Positions 1 to 11,481 are shown, numbered from the stretch's first letter. The stretch: DNA of 64,000 bases from Chaetoceros tenuissimus (GCA_021927905.1 BLLK01000029.1:620001-684000), one strand, 5' to 3'. Translations and numbers: made by a program. Notes: generated from the sequence alone by a model not told the origin.

Positions 1-125
1 TTTAATGAAACATGTACACTATAAATGATTTCTCGATACTTTAACCATTCCATACTTTCACTCCAAATTATTACTTTAAATTGTTTCCGAAAAATTTTAT
101 GCTCAAAATTTGTATCTCTTTACAG

Positions 126-449
126 TATGGATCAAGACCAGATGCGGTGAAAGCAACAGCTCGTCATATCTTGGTTGATAGTGAAGACGAAGCTATTTTG
201 TTAATGAAAAAATTGAATTCAGGTGAATCTTCCTTTGAAGTGTTGGCAAAGGATTTCTCTGATTGCCCTTCTGCAAGCGATGGAGGATCTCTTGGTACGT
301 TTGAACCTGGAACAATGTTGCCAGAATTTGATAAGGCCATATTTTCACCAAAAACTGTGATTGGATCAGTTGTTGGACCAATACAAACAAAGTTTGGTTA
401 TCATCTAATTCTTGTCGAGAAAAGGAGTGGAGGAGGCGATTGGTATTAA
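126..449 (+). CDS. Parvulin-type peptidyl-prolyl cis-trans isomerase, last exon (partial)
   Basis: About 107 residues of a PpiC/parvulin rotamase domain, which isomerises Xaa-Pro bonds. Visible signatures are the opening ARHILV strand, the central SDCPSASDGGSLGTF loop (the GGxLG element of the family), and the closing FGYHLILV strand. The exon is taken to start at 126, just after a pyrimidine-rich stretch and CAG (TTTACAG at 119-125), because the reading frame upstream looks like intron. It ends with TAA at 447-449. The 5' exon or exons lie left of the window or in the first few bases, so the N-terminus and any targeting signal are unknown. The C-terminal EKRSGGGDWY tail is short, so the protein probably ends with the catalytic domain. 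The family call is secure; the cellular location is not known. Confidence 0.85.
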   Translation, partial: YGSRPDAVKATARHILVDSEDEAILLMKKLNSGESSFEVLAKDFSDCPSASDGGSLGTFEPGTMLPEFDKAIFSPKTVIGSVVGPIQTKFGYHLILVEKRSGGGDWY

Positions 450-952
450 ATTCTCAGAATATCAAAATTGCAACAAAAAGGTGAATCTGAATCATGGGCA
501 CGAAGTATGAACACGGCTTTCTTTTTGAAGTTTTTTTAATCAATATGGTCGCACTATAATATTCTTACTGATATAAGATTCCAACTGATGGAATACAGAA
601 TGAGAATATATTATAGAAGTCTACACTTTTAAAAATGCTTAAAAATTTGATAAATATTTTTATACGTATCTATACGTAATGATTGTGTCTCTAAACTACT
701 TTACCTTGATAATCAAATTGAATTCTTATTTTTGAAGAATCATGTCATTACACCTGTTTAGCTAACATATTTGTCCAACGGTTCGAATCCTCGCTAAATA
801 TATAAATTTAGCTAACACAACGGATGAGCTGTTGAGCCAGACCCCCACAAATCTAATTCAACACCCCTGTCGGCTGTTGCCTATACATGATTTCTCGTCT
901 GGCTCAACCATTCCATTCAAAGTATACTCATATAATTAAGCAATAGGTCAGA
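450..952. other. Intergenic region, 503 bp
   Basis: No coding potential seen. It holds two copies of TTTAGCTAACA (757-767 and 807-817), a B-box-like GGTTCGAATCC at about 779 without a tRNA fold, and a perfect 12-bp inverted repeat (831-842 and 897-908) just before the next gene. Confidence 0.6.
831..908. repeat. Perfect 12-bp inverted repeat with 54-nt spacer
   Basis: GTTGAGCCAGAC at 831-842 is exactly complementary to GTCTGGCTCAAC at 897-908. The right arm ends 44 bases before the ATG at 953, so in the transcript it could form a 5'-leader hairpin. No target-site duplication flanks the arms, so it is not supported as a transposon. Confidence 0.6.
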
Positions 953-2657
953 ATGGTTTTCAATAGAAGGAAAAATTCCAAGGTCCAATGGGAAAAGCAG
1001 GTATCGAAAGCTAGAAAGTCAGATCAGTTTTCCTCAGATCAGCCGAGCGCAGTTTCAGACCTATCTGAAACTATTTACACAAATGGTTCAGATGCAATCA
1101 ACGCATTTGGTAAAAACAATCCTTATAGAAAAGGAAAAAGTGGTGACTCCTTTACACTTGGAAATGCTACCACTGACGATTTTGATCCAATCGGTGAATT
1201 CGAGCCTATAGCAGATAATCCAAGAATGTATCAATATCAAAATGGAAACTACAACATCGGTCAATTTGTAGACGATGACACTCAAGACAATACTTTTGAT
1301 AGTCGGAACTACAACTACCCACCAAATGCATATCCACCTAGTGCTAACACATCCAATGTTTCCGGAGGTCAATGGGGAAATCAAGGATCGTATCATCTAG
1401 GAGGCGGCAGCACTGGTGATTTAATGCTTAGTGGTACAAATACTGATGATGGCAGGCCATACCGTCCAAATCTAAGTAAAGATCGTAATTATACTGAAGA
1501 CACATCATACGATGAGACCGTCGACACTTATGGTGAAGAATCTACTGATGGTGGTGATTCATCGACCTTCAGAGATGGAAAGAAGTATTTCAGTGATGAT
1601 TACGACATACCAGAACCAGTGCGCCAATCCCCAATAATGGTACTTTACGATACGATACTCTCACACCCTCTCCTGACATGTATGGCATTTCCCTGTATTC
1701 CTTGCTTGGCAGTTGTTGTCAAAGCACAGGAAAGAAAAGCACCTCCTAGTACACGTAGACGACGACCAAACAAAGGTCGCAAGGCAAAGAGGGACGACGC
1801 TTCCAGAGAAGACAGTTTTGCAACGTACAATGCCAATATGGTGAGTGAAATTATGAAATGAATGATACTTATTTCTTTTACATCTAACTAACACCAATAT
1901 TTTCCAGCGGCGTTTCGATGACATTTCTCAAGATTCCAGAGTTGATAGAAGAAATGACTTTGAATCTGGACGTGGACGTGGTGAGAATGAAATGCGATAT
2001 GGAGGCTCTGTTGCATCCACCAAAAACTCCGAATTTTCAGCATTACAGTCACAATTTGGAAATAAACGACAGGGTCCTCCAAGAGAACCTCAGGCAAGAG
2101 GTTACTCAATGGCAGAATCGAGGGAACGTGCTAGCTCTTTTGGTTCAGCAAATGGTATGCGCCCTCATATGAACGGGAACATGTCTACAGGAATGGAAAG
2201 CGGTAACTCGTACTCAAACATTGTGTCACAGAATCATCAACCACACCATTATAACATGAATGGTAGCTTCAATGGAAATATGATGAGGAAACCAAGTTAT
2301 GATCCTCGTGCAGCCTATGATAATTTTGGAAACCACATATCTTTGACAACTGATGCAGACGATCATTACATGCGTAAAACTCCTCAAGGGCAATGGGGAG
2401 GCGGTGAATCAGTGAATACTTCCAGAACTGGTGGTAGTGTCAGAAGTGTCGGATGGAAGGAAGAAGTGCAGAGTAGAGAATATCATCCTGACCAATCTTA
2501 CTTATCTTCAAGTGCAAATAACACAAACAAAAACCAAGGATTTTGGCTTGGTTTAAGTGATACCTTCTCAACAAAGATGAATGACGGAGTAAATTTTGCT
2601 TCCACTCAAAGTGCAGACTCTTTCTCACAAAATGGATATGGGGGCTACAGGAGGTAG
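953..2657 (+). CDS. Low-complexity hypothetical protein, two exons (545 aa)
   Basis: Exons 953-1840 and 1908-2657 joined in phase 0 across a 67-bp GTGAGT...TTCCAG intron give 545 residues. No known domain is recognised. The sequence is rich in Asn, Ser, Gly, Tyr and Asp and probably largely disordered. The one ordered-looking part is at about residues 223-270: a Pro-flanked hydrophobic stretch with three cysteines (HPLLTCMAFPCIPCLAVVV), immediately followed by a very basic segment (TRRRRPNKGRKAKR). That pairing could be a membrane-proximal or palmitoylated anchor with a basic patch or nuclear signal; this is inference. The second exon starts RRFDDISQDS and ends in a Gly/Tyr-rich tail (NGYGGYRR). 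The start is the first ATG, 44 bases after an inverted repeat. Gene structure is well supported; function unknown. Confidence 0.75.
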
Positions 2658-2763
2658 TTGTAGTTACAATGTTTTTAAAATAGAATACATACATATATTT
2701 AATATAGATATATACCCTACATATAGAGACTTACCGACTGGCAAAAATAATTTTAACAATGTC

Positions 2764-4819
2764 TTATAATTTGCTCTTGATAATATCAGAGAAAGCAAAA
2801 CCAAGCCCAAGTAATGTTAACGATGGAGGAACGCTAGGTATTTCTGGAAAAATTGATGAATCACATACGAAAAGATTGTGAACATCTCTCACTCCCAGCT
2901 TCTCATCCACTACGTAGTCAAATGAAAGTCTGTCAGATTTCATAGCACAAGTTCCACTCCAGTGATAATAAGGTAAAGCAAAATCGTGTATATACTTTGG
3001 AATAGCTGAAGGCCCGAAGAGAAGTCTGTATGTTATACCAGGTAGAACTTCAATTCCGTCACGAAGCTTCTTAGGAACTAAAAATTCGAATTGACGCCAT
3101 AAGTGCAATATTCTTGCATCATCGCTAGGTTCTTTCAAATATGCAGGATCTATTTTGGTTTCTATCACTCCGGAGTTATCGGATCTGTGCAAGTATACGC
3201 GACCTTTTGATCTTGGGTTCATTAGACAAAGTAGGTATTGATATGTGTACTTCTGGAAAAAAGTACAAACAACAGGACAAGCAAATACAACTTGTAGAAA
3301 ATAGTAAGTACAAATCTGGAGAAATCCAAAAAAGTTGGTGAAGAATACAGCTTTCAAACTTTTCCCAAGATATTCTCTTCGAAAAAAACCTGCAATAATA
3401 CTGGGTAGGATGAGATTCGACGAACAACCGCTAACGGGCTTAATCAGCGCCTTTGCAATTTCATTGTTATCTTTGTTTTCATCCCGCATCATAACCGGTA
3501 TCCAACCTTTGACTGAGTTGACATTGTGTCTCGAAAAAAATAAAGGCGGCTTCAATGAAAAGAAAGCTTTTGCGACAACTACATGGTCAACTAATCTTTT
3601 ACCTACTCCATTCCACTTGTTGTCGGGTCCCCTTAAAAGAGGAGTTATGCCAACATGTAAAAGTTCTGTTTCTGAACCAATCCCCGAAGACAAAAGTAGG
3701 GATGGACTATGTATCGCTCCTGTGCACAAGACAATACATCTACTATGGACTACGAATGAGGATTTTGCACTTTTCGTTTCGTCATGACTTGGCATACATT
3801 CCACTCCTGTTGCTACAATTCCATGATGTAGGTCCTTCGTTGTGACTACTCTTACAGCTGACACAGAGGTGAAAAACTCCAGCATTTTAGAAAGCTTTGG
3901 GTTTTCGTTTAGACGATTTCGAAGAATCCCATCAAAGTAATTCACCCTCTCGTAAAGTCCCACACCAATTTCTTTCGCAGCATTAGTCACAGTTCCAAAA
4001 AGAAGATTATTCTCCACATGTATATCATTTTTAAATACAGTTTCATTTTCAACCCATTCTTGTGGACAATTGGAAGTCCCATCGAAATTATTACTTCTCA
4101 ACCTATCACCTTCGCTTGAAAAAGTAGAAAAATTACCATCAAGATCCCAAGTTTCCTGTGTCAACGCTCCATTTCTCCGCAACTCGTTTTCGACATGGAG
4201 TATAGCTTTTACAATTCTAGAATCTTTTGTGACAGTATCTAAATCTTTCTCAGGAATGTGTTCTAATGTCGATTGTTTCCAATACTGTGGCCAGTGTTGA
4301 AAGTCATCCATGGGCGGCTTGAAGACTAAAGGCGACTTGAGATCAATCACTCAACTTTACTCAACATGCCTGTCGAATCATAAAAAATGACTTACCTAGA
4401 CATGCATTTATGTTGGTTCCACCTCCGACATTTCTACCTGTCGGAACAGAAAGAATCCGATTATTCAAGCCATTCTGTGGCGTAGTTTGGCACTCCGACG
4501 ATGCCTCGTTACAAGGTCTTTTCGATTTCTTAGAGTGCTTTTCTATAATCTTATTCAAACCACTTAAAGCTCCAGTATCTGGAAGGACATTAGCAGACGA
4601 AGGATGTGCAGCTCTATACCATCTTTTTGGATCTTTGACATCCTCACATGTAGAACTTTCGCTCGATCCTCGTTCAATGATTGCTATCCGTAGAGGGGGA
4701 CATTCTTCGACACTCTTATCATCGTTAATATATGGTAAAAGAAGACCATATATCAACCCAATTGCCGAAGGTCCACATCCTACAATACAAATATCATATC
4801 TCTCGTCTGTCTTTTTCAT
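2764..4819 (-). CDS. GMC family FAD-dependent oxidoreductase, two exons (669 aa)
   Basis: Exons 4819-4396 and 4349-2764 (minus strand), split by a short 46-bp intron. The join restores INACL-V-IDLK across a phase-1 junction. Start is ATG at 4819; the open frame reaches slightly further upstream but only through a GTG. The N-terminus carries an FAD-binding fold, CIVGCGPSAIGLIYG (GxGxxA type). The GMC signature follows (GRNVGGGTNINAC), then the second signature GAIHSPSLLLSSGIG and the C-terminal YHWSGTCAMK with its active-site His. The usual second catalytic His/Asn region reads IPSVPPSLTLLGLG, without the common Asn, so substrate chemistry may differ. Family members oxidise alcohols, sugars or choline; the substrate here cannot be told. 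It is divergent from the mTERF gene across a 497-bp promoter with a CRE site. Confidence 0.9.
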
Positions 4820-5316
4820 TTTCCTCACCGTAAAATTACCGTCAATTTATAGTGACTATACACATATTTCATTCAGACCGCTGAAGTACCGATTTGATAA
4901 AAGGATAAAGAGCCAAATGATGCGTGTTCGCGTAAATAGTGTGAAGAAGAGAACAATAGAAATAGATATATTTTATGAGATATTGTGAAGAGATAAGAAG
5001 ATAGAAGATAGTACTGTGGTGGTTTGTAAGAGCGTCATTGTTTTTCTTCTTATCCAATAGCATTGCCAAATAAATTCTACATCAGCATGCCACGAAGAAG
5101 ACAGTCTGTCCGTCCTTCCTATGTGACGTCATATTTCCCTTGTGCGTCGTAAAAAGCCTTCATTGGCTCTCCTCTTCAGCTCTCTTCAACTTGACGAATG
5201 AACGATGTGTACTGTACGATGTGTGGTGTGTGCTAGCTGGAGAGAAAAAGAATGAAAATATTGCAAAAAGTGATGGCTTTGATTTTTATTATATAGGAAA
5301 TAGGAACAAGAATAAC
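4820..5316. promoter_or_regulatory. Divergent promoter region with perfect CRE (TGACGTCA)
   Basis: The 497 bp between the starts of the GMC oxidoreductase (minus) and the mTERF gene (plus). TGACGTCA lies at 5124-5131, a perfect palindromic bZIP/ATF-CREB target. In diatoms, CRE-type TGACGT elements are established in CO2/cAMP-responsive promoters, for example the plastid carbonic anhydrase of Phaeodactylum. Which of the two genes it serves is unknown. Confidence 0.5.
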
Positions 5317-7764
5317 ATGAAACGAAACTTCAGTATAATACTTTTACCATTTGTAGTGCATAGTAATGAATCATGTGCTGCTTTCGTTAGTCGAGTACCT
5401 TTGCACATGACAAATAATAGCCAAGGCAAGAATTCGTCAAATGGTTCTCGCATACCACCCTCTATATCTTCGGCACCGGTTACAAGATCTGCATCATCCA
5501 TAGGTATGTTTATCTCTTAAAAATACGCATGAGACATTGGAAAACTGTGAAACTTATTTTTTTCATTTTTTAGATTCTGGTATAATTAATTCTTCACCTT
5601 CAACTGCCATTACACCTGATGTTGACCAAGGTGATCAAGCAGGGAGCAAGACTAACCAAAGCAAAGAGATATATAGACAAAAATCAAAGCAGACTTCGAA
5701 AAAAGCAGCACCATTGGTTGACTCTACATTATTACGTTTTTTGTCAAAGCAAAAGAGTCAATTGAAGGAGACTGAAGCAATACGACGCACCAATCCGAAA
5801 GAGACATCTTTACCATGTACGGATACAGGTATAACCATTGAACAGATGTTTGAGGATGGGGTTTCTGAAAATAATGATTCAAATGAAAATGAGGATTTGT
5901 TACAAAAACTTTCTGACGAAAATCTAGCTTTAGGCAGTAGTAAAACAAAGAATATAGAGATTGCTAGGATCACAGCAGACTCTACAGCAGCAACTACAAT
6001 CGAAGACACTGCTGCAGATACCCTCTCTTGGTACACTCAATATAATGCACATCGCGTTGCTCAAAAGTTGATTGTTTTGGGGGCATCTGAAGATGCCGCA
6101 ATAGAAGCGGGTACTTCGGTCCAAAATTACGCACTTGCCCGCACAACTAGACAACGAATTAGAAAGTTCCTACGTGATAGAGACTTAAAGTGGGCTAGAG
6201 GCGAGAGTATAAGTTCCATGTCAAATGATTCGAAGCTTCAAGTAGATTCTGAAGAGTCAAAAAATGAATTATCTAACATTATAGAGGAGGCAAAGCTTAG
6301 AAGGGAAAGACATGACATTGACGAAATTATGAACCTCATGGTGGAGTCAGGACTAACAGGAAAGGATATTGCAGCTATCTTTACTCATACGCCTAGTGTG
6401 AGTATGATGAAAGCAAGAAAGACTCCAATCAGAGACGAATTTTCAAACACAGGTGGAGAAACATTAGAGGATACTATTGATAGATCATTTGTCCAAGTAT
6501 TGTCCACAAAAATCAAACTTCGTAAATATGATGCAAGGAAGGTTTTGAGAAGCTGCCCAGGACTTTTGACAAAACGTGGATCAACTGCAGCTCTTGAAGT
6601 TGTGAATATTTTGACGAATCTTGGAGTAGCACCAACATCTCTAGCAAGGGACAAGGCAGCGTTACCGATGCTTCTTTCAAGATCTCCTGCTTCTTTGTTT
6701 AGGTTTGTTGCATTCTTAAGCAGTGATTACATACAGATGCCAGTTTCAAAGATCGGACCTTTTATTCGTCGTTCCGAATGCGCTCCAGTGCTTGATCAAA
6801 TTGCTCCAATACCATGCTATAATTCAAATTTATTTGAAGGATTGAATGAAAACTCTGCGTTTAGTGCTGAAGAGTTCAATACAATACCAATACAGAAGTT
6901 ATTGAAAGATGGAAGTGATAATTTAGAAAAAGTCATCACGGAAAGATACAACTCCATGTTCAAGACTGCCGAACTCCTTAAAAAAGAAATTGGAATTGAG
7001 GATATGGGCAAAATATTGGCAGCATATCCACAGATTTTTAGTATTGAAAGAGATAGTATTGTAAATGTGGTGAACTTCCTCCATGAAGAACTAGAGCTCT
7101 ATCATGATGATATTGCAAAAATGATTGAGTCGTTTCCCAAGATTTTAGAAACCGATGTCGAGAGAATGTCTTCGGTTATAGATTATCTTCGTCATCTAGG
7201 CGTTGCCGAAGATGCACTTGGTAGTATTTTTCGGGCATTCCCAGCTCTATTATCCAAAGATCCTGAGGCATCGATGAAAGAGGTTGTGGACTTTTTGGAG
7301 GAAATTGGGGTGACAAACATTGGAAGATTTATTACGTAAGTTGTGAAAACGCATTTCAGAATATATCGCAAGACTATCGCAAAATCTCACATTTTATTTA
7401 CTTAAGCCGTTTACCACCAGTACTTGGATATTCTGTCGAGAAAGATTTGAAACCAAAATGGGAATACTTAACTACTGTTTGCCAATTTGCTAGCTTCGAA
7501 ATAGGGCGATTCCCAGCATATTTTTCTTACCCTCTTGATAGAGTGATCAAAAGCCGATATGAGTACCTCAAATTTGTGAAACGCTTCCCAGTACAATTAC
7601 TTCCTGTGGATGAGATACTAAGATTTGGAGATAATGACTTCGCCATGATAGTGGCAAAAGACGACGATGCTAACTCATACAGGTCATTTTTGAGGCTAAG
7701 GAACGACACAAAGATGAAAGGAAAGAAAAAAACAAGAATGACAAATAAAAAGTTTAGTCGTTAG
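5317..7764 (+). CDS. mTERF-domain protein, probably plastid-targeted, three exons (768 aa)
   Basis: Exons 5317-5503, 5574-7335 and 7407-7764. The introns are 70 and 71 bp and both junctions keep the frame (SSI-D-SGI and RFI-T-RLPPV). mTERF proteins bind organelle DNA or RNA and act in transcription termination, splicing or ribosome assembly. The mTERF repeats, pairs or triplets of helices with a conserved Pro, run from about residue 300 to 715: for example ILAAYPQIFSIERD, IESFPKILETD, FRAFPALLSKDPE and the classic C-terminal RLPPVLGYSVEKDLKPKWEYL. The first exon encodes a signal-peptide-like start (MKRNFSIILLPFVV) followed by SCAAFVSR, whose A/F junction resembles the diatom plastid cleavage motif, so import into the plastid is likely. 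Residues 80-230 are Ser/Thr/Lys-rich linker. A basic KKTRMTNKKFSR tail ends the protein. Confidence 0.9.
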
Positions 7765-9021
7765 AAAATTGGAAGTTGGAACAAATAATATTCCTAAACG
7801 TAAATACCAACCATTTGCTCGGTAAATATAATGTTTAAACGGAGAATGAGGAGGGTAGTAACAAGATACATGGCAAGGGGCAGTGCCCTCTTTCACAAGT
7901 GGAAACGTCGCCAACGGCACTCAGATGTTGTTTTCTTGGAATAGAGTCTTGTTGACTTGAGAAAATAGATAATATAGATAATCAACAAACATTTTTTTTT
8001 TTTAATGAGTAGAAGTGGTTGGTGGGCACAGCACTACTCGTATATCTCTATTCATAAGTACCTCATAATTCTATTTTTTCATGTTTAGATTTTAGATGGG
8101 TGCTTCGTTTGGTTCTTAATGGAAAACCATTTTTTAAAATGTAGTCGGTAGTCGGAGACGAGAAGGAAGAAGAGGTATAAGAAGTACACGTAGTCTACTT
8201 ACTTCCAAGTTGCTTTTTTCCTTTATTTGGATTAGGCGTGATTCGATACAGTTCAAGTACACATACGAGTAGTCTACTCACTTCCCAAGTTGTTTTTTCC
8301 TTATTTGGATGAGGGGTGATGATTCGATACAGGTCAAGTTCCAGCAAGTTAAAGTGAAGCTTACGTTTGTTACTTCAAGGGATGCATACCTTGATGCGGC
8401 ATACAGCATACAGTTTCTAAAGTATTATTAGCGAGAGGTTAAGAAGCGATGCAGCTTCAATCGTGCAGAAACAGGATAAAACTATCCAACTTCAATAATC
8501 TTATTGAAGTCAGAAAAAATGTCAAATGAATAACAGTTCTCACTTGCCAAAAGAAATGATTCAGAACATTGTTTTACTATTAAATCTATAAATCATACAA
8601 TTAGATGGACTATCTTTAAAAGGCCTGGAATCACTGCTAATGTCATCTAGTCATAAAGTTTCATTTTTCATTGCTATCGTAGTGAATGTTAAATTTAGGT
8701 GCGAAACAAATGAAATTGTGCAACTTGAAGTTGCATTTGAAACGATAGAATCAAACGTGTCAAAGTACCTTTATATCTTAAAAATGACAAAAAGTATGGA
8801 GAACACTTGAAGTTGACATTTACCTTGAAGATAAAACATACAAAACACTGCATCTTCTGCAAACTGCGTTTGACGACCGAGCCCGAGGATGTGAATAGAA
8901 TCATAAAATATTTATTCCTCCATAGGTGGAAACATTGAACACTGACTGCAGAGTACCATCCTATTTGTTCTTTTACATACATCATATGCATAAAGATAGC
9001 AATACTTTGATGTTTATGACC
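7765..9021. other. Intergenic region, about 1.26 kb, with a tandem duplication
   Basis: No convincing gene. It contains a long T run near 7990 and an imperfect tandem duplication at 8190-8341. The 5' leader of the HSF-like gene must lie in its right end. A minus-strand open stretch at 8695-9036 has no recognisable protein character. Confidence 0.5.
8190..8341. repeat. Imperfect tandem duplication, two units of about 73-79 bp
   Basis: Unit 1 at 8190-8268 and unit 2 at 8269-8341 share GTAGTCTACT(T/C)ACTTCC, the CAAGTTG-T-run-CC block, ATTTGGAT and GATTCGATACA(G)..TCAAGT in the same order. They differ by scattered substitutions and small indels. It lies in the gap between the mTERF and HSF genes. 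Confidence 0.7.
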
Positions 9022-10241
9022 ATGGAGAAGGAGCAAAGAAGAAGGACAACATCTAGAGAAACATTCCCCCTAAAGCTGTTTCGCTTACTTGAAACAAATA
9101 AACATACAGACATCATATCTTGGCAACCAAATGCTTCAAGCTTCAAAATACATGATAAAAAGCGCTTTGAAAGGTGAGGCATACTTGCAACAATTATGTT
9201 ACCAACTACGTGTAGAACAACAGTAATAAAACATTTGAAAACTTTCTTCTAACCTAAGTTCCTCAAAAAAGGGAGATTTTATCGTATTTCTTTCATCAAA
9301 CAAAGTATGCATCATTTCAACGACAGCTTAATATATATGGCTTCTCATGCCACAGGTCTGGAGCCAATAGGGGTGCATATTTTCATAGATACTTCCTTCC
9401 TGGCAGGCTCGATCTTTGTTTGGAGATAGTTAGATTTGTCAAACAAAAGGACGAGCCTGATTTCTATTCAATGCCCAATGTTAACCCGGACCGTCAAGGA
9501 AGTGTTGATAGTAGCATTTACACAAATGAGTCCAACAACAATGATACCGATCTATCCGAGAGAACTCTCAGTATTCAAACAGATGATGCCTACAAGTTTT
9601 CCCGATCTATCTATCCAGTGGGAAGTAGTAGCCCCGGCCCCGTCTACCGTGATTTCCTTCAAAGCAACCAAATGGTTGAATCCAGTAATGCTTCTTCCCA
9701 AAATATGCAAAAACATGTCGAAGACATGTCTATCCTTTCAAAAAACTTCACCAATACGTCAGAAGAAGTTCCTTTCTATAATTTCATGTCCCTTGCTTCC
9801 CAGTTACAACAAGAGACGACAAAGAACTTTCACTTGGAACATTCAAACGATTTGAATACCTCATTCATTCATCAAGAGACCGCAAATTCTATAGATTCTT
9901 GTACCCAATCCTCAAAATCTGGTGCACACCAAAATCATGCATCCGCGCCTCAAATGTATGATAGAGATAGCACAGTGTCCTCATGCGAACCGGTTGATGC
10001 TGAAGTAACAGCGCATGGCTCTGCTCGCTCCTTTGGTTTGCCACGACAAGTATCAGATGTAGAGAGCGAATTGTCTTCAATCGAACCAGTTGCTTTACAT
10101 TTTTTCAAAGAGAGATATTCTAAGCGCATAGATTTGCCGAAACAAGTGGCAAATACTGAACATGGGTTACCCTCAATTGAACTTCTTGATTTTCATTTAC
10201 TACCAGAGCACGGATTTGACATGAAGGAATTGTTTGACTGA
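9022..10241 (+). CDS. Heat-shock-factor-type DNA-binding transcription factor, two exons (about 373 aa)
   Basis: Exons 9022-9173 and 9272-10241 (98-bp intron). The acceptor AAAAAAG at 9265-9271 is chosen because it alone rebuilds the HSF domain across the junction. The winged-helix domain reads FPLKLFRLLE, DIISWQPNASSFKIHDKKRFE, then REILSYFFHQTKYASFQRQLNIYGF and the RGAYFHRYF wing and extension. SFQRQLNIYGF is the recognition helix motif of HSFs, which bind nGAAn arrays. Diatoms have a greatly expanded HSF family, and this is a typical member. Residues about 125-373 are Ser/Asn/Gln-rich with no clear coiled-coil trimerisation region. ATGs at 8986, 9010 and 9016 are in frame upstream, so the exact start is uncertain. 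Confidence 0.88.
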
Positions 10242-10660
10242 GATTATTTTTTAATACTTTCATTTACTGTAAAAATAGGGAATCTTTGAATATAATTGGG
10301 CCTAAATTACGTAGTCGATATAGGGTCTTCAAAAGGATTAGTCTACGTAATTCAATTAATTTATTTTTAAACAGAAACGTACGTAGATAAAAGAGGAAGA
10401 AGAAGAAGAAATCGAATCAACAAAGAATCCTAGCCAAATAAATGAATAGCCCAATAATTATTCATTTCAGGAAGAATAGGTTTTGAGCTTTCAAATGCGC
10501 GCGAATTGGGATGACGTATTTGCAAAATACAACAACACTGCGCCAGTGCACAGAACAGGAGGATAAGGTATCTCCTTCATGAGAAAGAGAAACATCTGTT
10601 TGTTTTTGGTTGAATTGCCAAGGTAACCCATCTTTTATTACGTAAAGTATATTCATCAAA
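10242..10660. other. Intergenic region with inverted repeat and CRE half-site
   Basis: A 10-bp inverted repeat, AATTACGTAG (10305-10314) and CTACGTAATT (10343-10352), follows the HSF-like gene by 64 bases and could be a 3'-UTR hairpin. A TGACGT half-CRE sits at 10512-10517, about 145 bases before the plastid-protein ATG, in the likely promoter. Confidence 0.45.
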
Positions 10661-11481
10661 ATGGTAAAGGTATCTGCTGCTGCATGTGCACTCCTTGCTG
10701 TAGGAAGTGTTAACGCTTACTCCACTCCAAGTCGCTCCACTCTCCGTAGCCTTGGATCCAAGAGCATCCCTGTACAGACCAGCCGTCGTTCAGATGCTAA
10801 TCTTAAGATGGAAGGTGAGTTTTATTATTCATGCTTTGATTTTGTGGCAAGACGAAAATACTTTCTGTAACTCACACATGTTTAGATTTCGGATTTTTCA
10901 AGAACACTGGAATTGGATTCGAAGATCTTTGGGATGGTAACGAGGTTATCTCTGAGGTTGGCCTTGAGAATGCTTTGAACAAGGATGGTCTTCGTTACCG
11001 CCTTAACCGTACCAAGCAAGAGGCAGATGAGGTAGGACGCCTTGCTGGTCTTCCAGGTTTGACTGTAAATCTTCCACTTATTGGAGAGACCTACCTTGGA
11101 CCACCAAAGGTTGAGTCCATCTGGGAGGCACTTGGATTCACAGCTACTTCTAACAACGAAGCTCGTCAGCAAGAAAAGCTTAAGGCTATTGCTAAGGCAC
11201 GTGAGGCAAAGCTTGGTGTAAGAGGAGGACCAGGAGCTGAAATCCGTAAGAAGTGGCTTGATAAGTACGGATACCCACGTCTCGTCGGATCCGGAGGAAT
11301 TTTCTACGCTGATCAACTTTCATCTGATAAGGAACCAATGGGAGGATTCAACATGGGAAAAAGTGGACAAATGTGGCCAGTTCCAGATGTAGTAAAGAAT
11401 GGAAACTATGGAGGAGCTAAGGGATGGGGAATGAAGAAGACTGGATCCACTGTTGATGGACTTCCAAAGGCAAGAGATTAA
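10661..11481 (+). CDS. Probable abundant plastid protein, function unknown, two exons (249 aa)
   Basis: Exons 10661-10814 and 10886-11481; the junction gives KME-D-FGFFKN. The N-terminus is a clear signal peptide, MVKVSAAACALLAVGSVNA, with cleavage before YSTPSRS. An aromatic +1 residue followed by a Ser/Arg-rich stretch is the diatom bipartite plastid signal. The mature part starts near MEDFGFFKN and has no domain I recognise. Features are an internal LPGLTVNLPLIGETYLGPPKVESIWEALG segment, a helical EARQQEKLKAIAKAREAKLG stretch and a Gly-rich, Trp-containing C-terminus (MGGFNMGKSGQMWPVPD, GGAKGWGMKKTG). Codon use is strongly biased (GGA, CTT, AAG, CCA), unlike its neighbours, which suggests high expression. 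An accessory subunit of a thylakoid complex such as a diatom-specific photosystem subunit is plausible but unproven. Confidence 0.8.

Noticed and set aside
757-830. GGTTCGAATCC B-box near 779, as in a tRNA gene
   Set aside because: The T-stem arms do not pair beyond two bases, and no A-box or acceptor stem lies in range.
4410-4988. 192-codon plus-strand frame antisense to the GMC oxidoreductase
   Set aside because: The minus strand has intact FAD-binding and GMC motifs with a precise intron; the plus frame has none.
8695-9036. 113-codon minus-strand frame overlapping the HSF-like 5' end
   Set aside because: Antisense to an exon with a clear HSF domain, no domain of its own, and begins on a non-ATG codon or in weak context.
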